This document shows, piece after piece, positions 1 through 5,434 of a stretch of DNA of 9,323 nucleotides. Positions within the stretch are counted from its first letter, which is position 1. Each line of letters opens with the position of its first letter. The position numbers and the translations under genes are program-made. The notes under the pieces are model-generated. The model did no database searches. It was given only the letters and a program-made list of their open reading frames with translations, and had not been told where the DNA came from. Source of the DNA: Chloroflexota bacterium (GTDB lineage Bacteria > Chloroflexota > Dormibacteria > Dormibacterales > Dormibacteraceae); assembly GCA_005880175.1 (NCBI GenBank), contig VBJR01000367.1:1-9323 (forward strand), in the 5' to 3' direction.

Positions 1-423
1 GTCGTCGCCGCGGTCCTGCGGCCCGACCGGGCCCTGACCGAGATCGACGCGATCCCGCTCCACCAGCCCCTCGCGGACCGGCTGATCGCCGCGGCGGCGG
101 CGCTCCAGGCCCACCTCGACCGCATGGGCACGGCGCTGGGCGCGCTGCACGCCTCGGGTCACAACCGGGACCGCCGCCGGCCGCCGGCTGCCGCCGGCCC
201 CCGGGCCGCCGCTCCCACCGCCACCCGCGACGCCGTCGCCCGGCTCTTCGAGCCCGAGCGACACGCCCTTCGCCACCCCCCCGCCCGTCTGGCGGAGGTC
301 CTCATCGGCCTGCTGCTCGCCCGCGGCCGGCCGCTCGGCGGCGGCGAGGCGGCCCGGCTCACCGTGCCCCAGCTCGTCGACCTGCTCCTCCACGGAGCGC
401 TCGCTGAAGGAGGTGACCGATGA
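1..423 (+). CDS. TetR-family transcriptional regulator, C-terminal part (5' truncated by window)
   Basis: An open frame runs from base 1 to the TGA at 421-423, giving about 140 residues with no start in view. The DNA-binding helix-turn-helix lies outside the window, so the family call rests on the helical C-terminal ligand and dimer domain. It shows the common TetR ending: a FEPERHAL segment, a leucine-rich helix (LAEVLIGLLLARG), then LTVPQLVDLLLHGAL just before the stop. A proline/alanine/arginine-rich stretch (about codons 58-77) looks like a disordered linker. An in-frame ATG at 124 would give only a 99-residue fragment and is not a credible start. The stop overlaps the start of the following VOC gene by 4 bp (ATGA), so the regulator and that small protein are probably made from one transcript. 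The regulator may control this pair. TetR is likely but not certain. Confidence 0.62.
   Translation, partial: VVAAVLRPDRALTEIDAIPLHQPLADRLIAAAAALQAHLDRMGTALGALHASGHNRDRRRPPAAAGPRAAAPTATRDAVARLFEPERHALRHPPARLAEVLIGLLLARGRPLGGGEAARLTVPQLVDLLLHGALAEGGDR
407..416 (+). promoter_or_regulatory. Strong Shine-Dalgarno for the first VOC gene
   Basis: AAGGAGGTGA is a near-complete match to the anti-Shine-Dalgarno complement. It ends three bases before the ATG at 420 (six bases from the GGAGG core) and lies inside the last codons of the TetR-like gene. It fixes the start of the VOC gene. Confidence 0.8.
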
Positions 424-797
424 CCATCACGCTCGACCACACCGTGCTCGCCGCCGCCGACAACGAGCGGGCCGCCCGCCGCTTCGCCGCCACGATGGGC
501 CTCGCGTTCGAGGGGTTCGGCGGCGTGGACGGCAAGTTCGCCACCGTCCGCGTCAACGACCACCTGCGGCTGTTCTTCGTCACCACGGATCCCGTCGTCC
601 CGCAGCACCTCGCCTTCGACGTGGACGGCCCCACGTTCGACCGCATCCTGGACGCGCTGGCAGCCGCCGGGCAGCCCTACGGCAGCAGCCCGCGCGACAC
701 CCGGAACGGACGCACCGACCACCCGCTCGCCGCGCGTGGGCTGCTCTGGGTGGACCCCGACGGCCACCTCTTCGAGGTCATGACCGACGTCCCCTGA
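420..797 (+). CDS. VOC (glyoxalase/bleomycin-resistance fold) family protein
   Basis: This 125-residue protein has the size and pattern of a single vicinal-oxygen-chelate unit with two beta-alpha-beta-beta-beta modules. Module one starts with LDHTVLAA, followed by a helix (RAARRFAATMGL); module two contains QHLAFDV, the helix DRILDALAAAG, and the typical ending LLWVDPDGHLFEVMT. His7, His63 and Glu119 sit where members of the family place metal ligands, so a 2-His-1-Glu metal site is plausible. The family includes glyoxalases, ring-cleaving dioxygenases, and resistance proteins that sequester drugs; the substrate cannot be told from sequence. The ATG at 420 has an excellent ribosome site and overlaps the upstream regulator stop by 4 bp. 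The pairing with a TetR-type regulator suggests inducible detoxification or metabolism of a small molecule, which is inference. Confidence 0.85.
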   Translation: MTITLDHTVLAAADNERAARRFAATMGLAFEGFGGVDGKFATVRVNDHLRLFFVTTDPVVPQHLAFDVDGPTFDRILDALAAAGQPYGSSPRDTRNGRTDHPLAARGLLWVDPDGHLFEVMTDVP

Positions 798-803
798 CGG
801 CGC

Positions 804-1061
804 TCAGCCGCTGACCGTCTGGGGCAGGGCGCTGATGAAGTAGAAGCCCAGCGCCAGGTTGATGAAGTACGACGCCTCGGCCAGGCCGATGATGGTCCAC
901 ATGACCGCCTGGAGGCGGAAGCTCGCCTCCGGCTGTCGCGCGATGCCCGCGATCGTGGCGTTGCCCGCCAGGCCGTCGCCCACCCCCACTCCGACGGCGC
1001 CGCCGCCCAGGGCGATGCCGAACGCGATGATTGCCGCCTGGAGGACGGCTGTATGGTTCAT
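804..1061 (-). CDS. atpE: F-type ATP synthase subunit c (lone copy)
   Basis: This 85-residue protein has two membrane helices joined by a polar loop, the hairpin of the rotary c ring. Helix one (about 8-38) carries the small-residue packing motif GGGAVGVGVGDG. The loop has the diagnostic ARQPEA (41-46). Helix two (about 53-79) has the ion-carrying carboxylate Glu62 in AEASYFINLA. Asp29 in helix one and Glu62 correspond to Asp28 and Glu61 of mycobacterial AtpE, and the overall pattern is actinobacterial. Ala follows the key Glu, and the ES-type sodium signature is absent, so proton use is more likely. Mycobacterial Ala63, next to the bedaquiline site, is Ser64 here. Subunit c is normally encoded between atpB and atpF; here the neighbours are two unrelated VOC genes on the other strand. 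It stops 6 bp from the end of the convergent VOC gene. The ATG at 1061 may be a leaderless start. Confidence 0.93.
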   Translation of the reverse strand: MNHTAVLQAAIIAFGIALGGGAVGVGVGDGLAGNATIAGIARQPEASFRLQAVMWTIIGLAEASYFINLALGFYFISALPQTVSG

Positions 1062-1096
1062 GCCTCCATCTTAGGGGCTTATTTGAAATAGATCAA
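1062..1096 (-). promoter_or_regulatory. Candidate promoter of atpE, possibly giving a leaderless transcript
   Basis: Read on the minus strand, TTGATC (1096-1091) matches 4 of 6 bases of a sigma-70-type -35 box. Exactly 17 bases later comes TAAGAT (1073-1068), matching 4 of 6 bases of the -10 box. Six bases (GGAGGC) separate the -10 from the atpE ATG, so transcription would begin about at the A of the start codon. The GGAGG is only one base from the ATG, too close for normal ribosome pairing, which also favours a leaderless mRNA, a common form in actinobacteria. This rests on pattern only. Confidence 0.45.
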
Positions 1097-1099
1097 GGA
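1095..1099 (+). promoter_or_regulatory. Ribosome binding site of the second VOC gene
   Basis: AAGGA lies seven bases before the ATG at 1107. It supports 1107 over the ATG at 1111, which opens a different frame of arginine/serine-rich shadow sequence. It overlaps the putative -35 box of the divergent atpE gene. Confidence 0.6.
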
Positions 1100-1106
1100 C
1101 GAGACT

Positions 1107-1514
1107 ATGGATGAGAGACCGCTGTTCCGGAAGGTCGACGCCGTCACCGTCCCCGTGCCCGACCTCGACGCCGGCCTCCGCTTCTACGCGGAGGCACTGG
1201 GCCACCCACTGCGGTGGCGCAATGACGCCGCGGGACAGGCCGGCCTGGCGCTGCCCGAGAGCGACACCGAGCTCGTCCTGGCCACAGACCTCCGCTACGA
1301 GCCCGGCTGGCTGGTCGAGGACGCCGACGCCGCGGCGGAGCGAGTCCGGAGGGCCGGCGGCGACATCGTCAACGGGCCGTTCGACATCCCGGTCGGCCGC
1401 GCGGTCGTCGTTGCCGACCCGTTCGGCAACCACCTGCTCCTGCTCGACCTGAGCAAGGGCCTGTACCGGACCGACGAGAAGGGCCGCGTCACCGGCCTCG
1501 ACCGCCGCCGATGA
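1107..1514 (+). CDS. VOC family protein with most metal-ligand positions replaced
   Basis: This 135-residue protein has a typical VOC layout. It opens with VDAVTVPVPDLDAGLRFYAEALG (strand plus helix), then a first-module strand ending TELVLATD. The second module has the helix DADAAAERVRRAGG, the strand GRAVVVADPFGNH, and a closing strand LLLLDLSKG. The residues at the four usual metal positions are Thr14 (or Val13), Glu55, Val70 and Leu113/Asp114. Only Glu55 could bind a metal, so this is more likely a binding or non-metal member than a glyoxalase or dioxygenase. The GDIVNGPFDIPVGR segment is common in the uncharacterised glyoxalase-like group. The last four bases overlap the next gene (ATGA), so the two are probably translated together. 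The substrate is unknown. Confidence 0.85.
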   Translation: MDERPLFRKVDAVTVPVPDLDAGLRFYAEALGHPLRWRNDAAGQAGLALPESDTELVLATDLRYEPGWLVEDADAAAERVRRAGGDIVNGPFDIPVGRAVVVADPFGNHLLLLDLSKGLYRTDEKGRVTGLDRRR

Positions 1515-2659
1515 CGGACGACCGCACGGCGGCGCTGGCTCACCAGGACCTCCTGGCCGGCCGCTACCTCACCGCCTGGGCGAGGCTGCGGGAGGCCGGC
1601 GGCGACCGTCGCGACGACCTGTGGAACATGTGGTTCTGGACGCTCCTCGCCGTCGACCCGTGGGGCGAGGGCTGGCCGGTGGAGGCCGGCGAGCCGCAGG
1701 CGCCGGCCGACACCCTCGCCGGCGCCGAGCCCGGCGGGCTCGCGGCCGTCGCCGACCTGGCCGCCGGCGCCATGGCGGCCGGCCAGGTCGTGGTCGTGAT
1801 GGAGCGCCACGCCCTGCCCGAGACGCGCTGGGCCGGCGTGCGCCTCCTCCCCGCCCTGCGCCGGGCCGGCGCCACGCACCTGGCCTTCGAGACGTGGCTG
1901 CAGGACCCGCTCGACCAGGCCCGGCGCGACCGGGTCGTCCGCGCCCGCACCGCGCCGTACATGTTCGAGCCGTCCCGGGCCGCCCTGCTCCGGACCGCGA
2001 TCCGGCTCGGCCTGGAGCTCGTCGCGTTCGATGGCCCCAGCGACCCGGCGATTCGGGCCGCAATCATCGAACGGCGCGAGATCCCGACCGACGTCAACCG
2101 GCGCCGCGAGCGCTGGATGGCCGAGAACGTCCACCGCCTGGTGACGGACCGGCCGGACGCCCGCGTCGTCGTCTGGACCGGCGGCCAGCACGCCTGGAGG
2201 CGCGTGCCCGACTACTACTCGGTCCCGTTCTTCGACTCCTGGGCGCGCGACCCCACCATGGCCGCCGTGCTCGCCGAGCTCTCCGGCCGCGACCCGTACT
2301 GCGTCGGCCAGGCGGTCGTCCGCGACCAGGCGCCGCGCGAGCCGGGGTTCGCCGGCGCCGGCCACCCCTGGGCGGCCGCCCACGGCCAGGACGCCGTCCT
2401 CGTCCACTTCCGCGGCGGCCCGCCGGGCCGGCCCGCATGGCTCCAGGAGGGCCGGCGTCCCGTCACGCTGCCCACCTGGCAGGCGCGGCTGGTGCAGGCC
2501 TTCCCGGAGGCCGAGGGCCCGGAGGCGGTGCCGGCGGAGCAGGCGATCGCGCGCAGCACCACGGTCGAGCTCGCGCTGGCGCCGGGCCGCTACCGCTGCC
2601 GGGGCCTCGACGAGCACGACCGGCCGGTCTGGCAGCGCTCACTCCAGGTACGCCCGTGA
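1511..2659 (+). CDS. ChaN/erythromycin-esterase-like protein of unknown function
   Basis: This 382-residue protein has no signal peptide or membrane segment. I do not recognise a named gene. The central half has the spaced motifs of the ChaN/EreA/TraB-like fold: VVVVMERH with Glu98 and His100; LLPALRRAGATHLAFET with Glu127; an LRTAIRLGLELVAFD segment; RRERWMAENV (Arg201, Met203, Asn206); and ARVVVWTGGQH ending in His227. In erythromycin esterases the corresponding Glu, His and Arg residues form the active site. In ChaN-like proteins the fold binds haem, and related proteins are annotated as uncharacterised. The N-terminal 90 residues are Trp-rich (DDLWNMWFWTLL) and may be a separate helical cap. 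The C-terminal 110 residues look like a beta-rich extension. The start overlaps the VOC stop by 4 bp with no ribosome site of its own, suggesting coupled translation. Activity on a lactone or ester is possible but unproven. Confidence 0.72.
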   Translation: MTDDRTAALAHQDLLAGRYLTAWARLREAGGDRRDDLWNMWFWTLLAVDPWGEGWPVEAGEPQAPADTLAGAEPGGLAAVADLAAGAMAAGQVVVVMERHALPETRWAGVRLLPALRRAGATHLAFETWLQDPLDQARRDRVVRARTAPYMFEPSRAALLRTAIRLGLELVAFDGPSDPAIRAAIIERREIPTDVNRRRERWMAENVHRLVTDRPDARVVVWTGGQHAWRRVPDYYSVPFFDSWARDPTMAAVLAELSGRDPYCVGQAVVRDQAPREPGFAGAGHPWAAAHGQDAVLVHFRGGPPGRPAWLQEGRRPVTLPTWQARLVQAFPEAEGPEAVPAEQAIARSTTVELALAPGRYRCRGLDEHDRPVWQRSLQVRP

Positions 2660-2694
2660 CGGCGGCCCGGGAGGGTTCGGCCGACAATGCAGGA

Positions 2695-4590
2695 ATGGCC
2701 GTGCAGCAGGAAGGCGCGCCGCGGGCCGCGGTCACGGTCTGGACCCACGTCCGCGCGAAGCCCATCTGGCGCATGCTCAGCAACGAGACCGGCAGCGCGG
2801 CCGTCCTGCTCGCCGCGATCGTGGTCGCCCTGGCCTGGATCAACCTCGACCAGTCCTCCTACGACCGCTTCTGGGGGATGACCATCTCGATCCGGATCGG
2901 CGACTGGGGCGTCTCCCAGGACCTGCGCCTGTGGGTCAACAACGGCCTGATGACGTTCTTCTTCTTCGTCGTCGGCCTGGAGGCGCGGCGGGAGCTGGAC
3001 ATCGGCGAGCTGCGCGAGCGGAGCCGGATCGCGCTCCCGATCCTGGCCGGCCTCTCGGGCATGCTCGTCGCCGTCGCCATCTACCTGGCCGTCAACGCGG
3101 GCCGGCCGTCGGCGCGCGGCTGGGGCGCCGCGATGTCCACCGACACGGCGTTCGTGCTCGGCCTGCTGGCCGTGGTCGGCCCCCGCTACCGCGAGCGCCT
3201 GCGGGCCTTCCTGGTCACCGTCCTGGTCGTGGACGACCTGGTGGCGCTGGCCGTGATCGCCGCCGCGTACTCGGGCCGCGTCACGGTGCCGCCGCTCCTG
3301 GTCGCCGTCGCGCTGCTGGCCGCGGTGCTCCTGCTCGTGCGGCTGCGCGTCCGCAGCGCCGCCCCGGGCCTCGTGCTCGGCGCCGCGGCCTGGCTCGCCG
3401 TCTTCCAGTCCGGGCTCGACCCCCTGGTCGTCGGCCTGGTGCTCGGGCTCATGACGTACGCCTACCCCGCCGGCCGGGGCGCCCTGGAGCGCGCCACCGA
3501 CCTCTTCCGCTCCTTCCGCGAGCAGCCGACGCCCGAGCTGGCGCGCTCCGCCCGGGAGGGCGTGTCGTCGGCGGTCTCGCCCAACGAGCGCCTGCGCCAG
3601 GTCTACGCCCCGTGGACGAGCTACGCGATCGTGCCCCTCTTCGCGCTGGCGAACGCCGGGATCGCCGTCAGCGGCGGCCTGCTCCTGGGCGCCCTGACCT
3701 CGCCCATCTTCCTGGGCATCGTCGCCGGCTACGTGGCCGGCAAGCCCGCCGGCGTCCTCGGCGCCACGTACCTGGCGAGGAAGCTCAGCGGCGGCCGCCT
3801 GCGGGCACCCGTCGGTTGGGCCTCGGTCGCCGGCGCGGGCACGATCGCGGGCGTCGGCTTCACCGTCGCCCTGCTGATCGCGTCGCTGGCGTTCACCGGG
3901 ACCCGGCTCGACGAGGCGAAGCTCGGCATCCTGACCGCCGCCGTGCTCTCGACCGGCCTGACGTGGCTCCTGTTCCAGCTCACCATGCGCCTGCCCCACC
4001 GGCTGAAGGTCCGCGCCCTGTTCGGGACGAGCGAGGCCACCGCCGACCTGGCGGTGGACGTGGACCCCGAACGCGACCACGTCCGCGGCCCCGCCGACGC
4101 GCCCGTCACGCTGGTCGAGTACGGGGACTTCGAGTGCCCGTACTGCGGCCGCGCCGAGCCCGCCATCCGCGAGCTGCTGGCCGAGTTCGGCGAGGAGATC
4201 CGGTACGTCTGGCGCCACCTGCCGCTGACCGATGTGCACCCGCACGCCCAGCAGGCGGCCGAGGCCGCGGAGGCGGCGCACGCCCAGGGCGCGTTCTGGC
4301 GGATGCACGACCTCCTGCTGGGCCACCAGGACGCCCTGCGCTCGGCCGAGCTGGTTGGCCACGCCACGACGCTGGGCCTGGACGCGGACCAGTTCGAGGC
4401 CGAGCTCCAGGAGCACGTCCACGCCGGCCGGGTGGCGGAGGACGTGGACGGCGCCGACCTGAGCGGCGTGACCGGCACCCCGAGCTTCTTCGTCAACGGG
4501 CAGCGCCACTACGGCGCCTACGACATCGACGCGCTGTCCTCGGCGGTCAGGCTGGCCCGGGCCCGGGTCCTCGCGGCCGGCGGCCGGTAG
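2695..4590 (+). CDS. nhaA: Na+/H+ antiporter NhaA fused to a C-terminal DsbA-like thioredoxin domain
   Basis: This 631-residue protein has two parts. Residues about 25-440 are NhaA, an inner-membrane antiporter that exports Na+ (or Li+) in exchange for protons. Visible hallmarks are FFFFVVGLEARRE (88-100), STDTAF with Asp150 (E. coli Asp133), VVDDL with Asp180-Asp181 (Asp163-Asp164, ion binding), and GKPAG with Lys350 (Lys300). About twelve hydrophobic segments are present. Residues about 455-630 are a DsbA-like thiol-disulfide domain: FECPYC (Cys481, Cys484), a helical insert, and the cis-proline motif GTPSFFVNG (Pro596). NhaA-thioredoxin fusions are known in actinobacteria, so the joining is probably genuine and not an assembly fault. 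Start choice: ATG 2695 is preferred because codons just upstream lose the GC3 bias, and GACAAT six bases before it could be a leaderless -10. A GTG at 2656 overlapping the upstream stop (GTGA), with a weak AGG before it, would add 13 residues. The 3' end overlaps iclR by 73 bp. Confidence 0.93.
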   Translation: MAVQQEGAPRAAVTVWTHVRAKPIWRMLSNETGSAAVLLAAIVVALAWINLDQSSYDRFWGMTISIRIGDWGVSQDLRLWVNNGLMTFFFFVVGLEARRELDIGELRERSRIALPILAGLSGMLVAVAIYLAVNAGRPSARGWGAAMSTDTAFVLGLLAVVGPRYRERLRAFLVTVLVVDDLVALAVIAAAYSGRVTVPPLLVAVALLAAVLLLVRLRVRSAAPGLVLGAAAWLAVFQSGLDPLVVGLVLGLMTYAYPAGRGALERATDLFRSFREQPTPELARSAREGVSSAVSPNERLRQVYAPWTSYAIVPLFALANAGIAVSGGLLLGALTSPIFLGIVAGYVAGKPAGVLGATYLARKLSGGRLRAPVGWASVAGAGTIAGVGFTVALLIASLAFTGTRLDEAKLGILTAAVLSTGLTWLLFQLTMRLPHRLKVRALFGTSEATADLAVDVDPERDHVRGPADAPVTLVEYGDFECPYCGRAEPAIRELLAEFGEEIRYVWRHLPLTDVHPHAQQAAEAAEAAHAQGAFWRMHDLLLGHQDALRSAELVGHATTLGLDADQFEAELQEHVHAGRVAEDVDGADLSGVTGTPSFFVNGQRHYGAYDIDALSSAVRLARARVLAAGGR

Positions 4591-5354
4591 CCCAGCCGCT
4601 CGCTGATCTGCCCGGCGGCCTCGACCGTGGCGGCCGCGTGGCGCCGGCGCACCGTCGGGGACAGGCCCGCCACCGGGCGCGCCATGCTGATCGCCGCGAC
4701 CACCCGGCCGCTGTCGTCCCGGATCGGGGCCGCGACCGAGGCCACGCCGATCGAGCTCTCCTCGAGCTGCTCGGCGTAGCCCCGCCGCCGCGCCTCCCGG
4801 AGCTGGTCCAGCAGGACCGGCAGCCGCGTGATCGTGTGCGGCGTCAGCGCCGCCAGCGGCCGGTTCGCGACGCGCGCCAGCAGCTCGTCCGGGGGCAGGA
4901 ACGCGAGCAGCACCTTGCCGGTGGACGTGGCGTGGGCCACGTTGCGGCGGCCGACCGTCCCGAACGTGCGCAGGGTCGCCTGGCTCTCGCGCCGCTCGAC
5001 GTACACGACCTCGGCCCCGTCCAGGATCCCGATCTGCACGGTGGCGGCGGTGCTGAAGTGCAGCTGGTCGAGCGGCAGCGTGGCCGCCTCGTGGAGCTGG
5101 CCGCTGATGGCGACCCGCGTCCCCAGCTCGAACATCTTGATGCTGAGCCGGTACCGGCGCGAGACCGGGTCTCGCTCCACCATCTGCTCCTCGGCCAGCG
5201 TGGCCAGCAGGTGGTGCACGCCGGCCTTGCTGAGGCTCAGCCGCCGGGCCAGCTCGGTCACGCCCAGCTCCGGCTCGGCGATCGAGAACGCCTTCAGGAT
5301 GCGCGTCGCGCTGCGCACCGCCGACACGGGCTTTCTCGGACCGCGGTTCGCCAT
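4518..5354 (-). CDS. IclR-family transcriptional regulator
   Basis: This 278-residue protein has standard IclR length and layout. Residues 11-71 are the winged helix-turn-helix: AVRSATRILKAFS, LGVTELARRLSLS, the recognition helix KAGVHHLLATL, and the wing DPVSRRYRL. After a linker helix, residues about 85-260 form the effector domain: VVYVERRES, then VAHATSTGKVLLAFLP (138-154), and later IGVASVAAPIRDDSGRVVAAISMARP. IclR proteins bind a small metabolite and control catabolic operons, often divergent ones; here the gene lies head to head with the monooxygenase operon, its most likely target. ATG 5354 is preferred; a TTG at 5366 would add four residues, and neither has a clear ribosome site. The last 24 codons run antisense through the end of the NhaA-fusion gene. 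The C-terminal tail (PPAARTRARASLTAEDSASMS) is disordered. The effector is not predictable from sequence. Confidence 0.92.
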   Translation of the reverse strand: MANRGPRKPVSAVRSATRILKAFSIAEPELGVTELARRLSLSKAGVHHLLATLAEEQMVERDPVSRRYRLSIKMFELGTRVAISGQLHEAATLPLDQLHFSTAATVQIGILDGAEVVYVERRESQATLRTFGTVGRRNVAHATSTGKVLLAFLPPDELLARVANRPLAALTPHTITRLPVLLDQLREARRRGYAEQLEESSIGVASVAAPIRDDSGRVVAAISMARPVAGLSPTVRRRHAAATVEAAGQISERLGYRPPAARTRARASLTAEDSASMS

Positions 5355-5434
5355 TTGGAAACACAACTATTGCACGGCGTCCGGGCGTCGACCATCATGG
5401 GCGGACTTCCGGAGGAGAGATTGAGGAGGCAACC
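5355..5434. promoter_or_regulatory. Divergent control region between iclR and the monooxygenase operon
   Basis: This 80-bp gap begins with an AT-rich island (5353-5374), unusual in this GC-rich window. It contains TGGAAA (5356-5361), seven bases, then ATTGCA (5369-5374). These are an imperfect inverted repeat (4 of 6 positions), and TGGAAA equals the half-site of the E. coli IclR operator. A regulator bound here would cover the iclR start and could control both directions. No convincing -35/-10 pair is visible on the plus strand. The assignment is a guess from position and weak symmetry. Confidence 0.4.
5423..5429 (+). promoter_or_regulatory. Shine-Dalgarno of the luciferase-like monooxygenase gene
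   Basis: GAGGAGG ends five bases before the ATG at 5435, an ideal spacing, and fixes this start. A second purine-rich run (GGAGGAGAGA, 5411-5420) lies just upstream. Confidence 0.8.

Noticed and set aside
170..215. GC-rich repetitive stretch of CCGCCGG units as a possible repeat element
   Set aside because: It lies within the coding frame as a Pro/Ala/Arg linker and has no regular unit length.
1295..2617. A 440-residue minus-strand open frame opposite the ChaN-like gene
   Set aside because: Low-complexity sequence with no domain; the plus-strand frame has clear motifs and coupled starts.
1621..2694. N-terminal extension of the NhaA frame by up to about 358 residues
   Set aside because: The frame stays open upstream, but the translation is Arg/Gly/Pro-rich shadow of the ChaN-like gene and resembles nothing in NhaA proteins.
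2590..5364. A 924-residue open frame on the minus strand opposite the NhaA fusion, running into iclR
   Set aside because: Its composition is Arg/Gly/Ala/Pro-rich without motifs, and it mirrors strong GC3 bias of the genes on the correct frames. It is a shadow.
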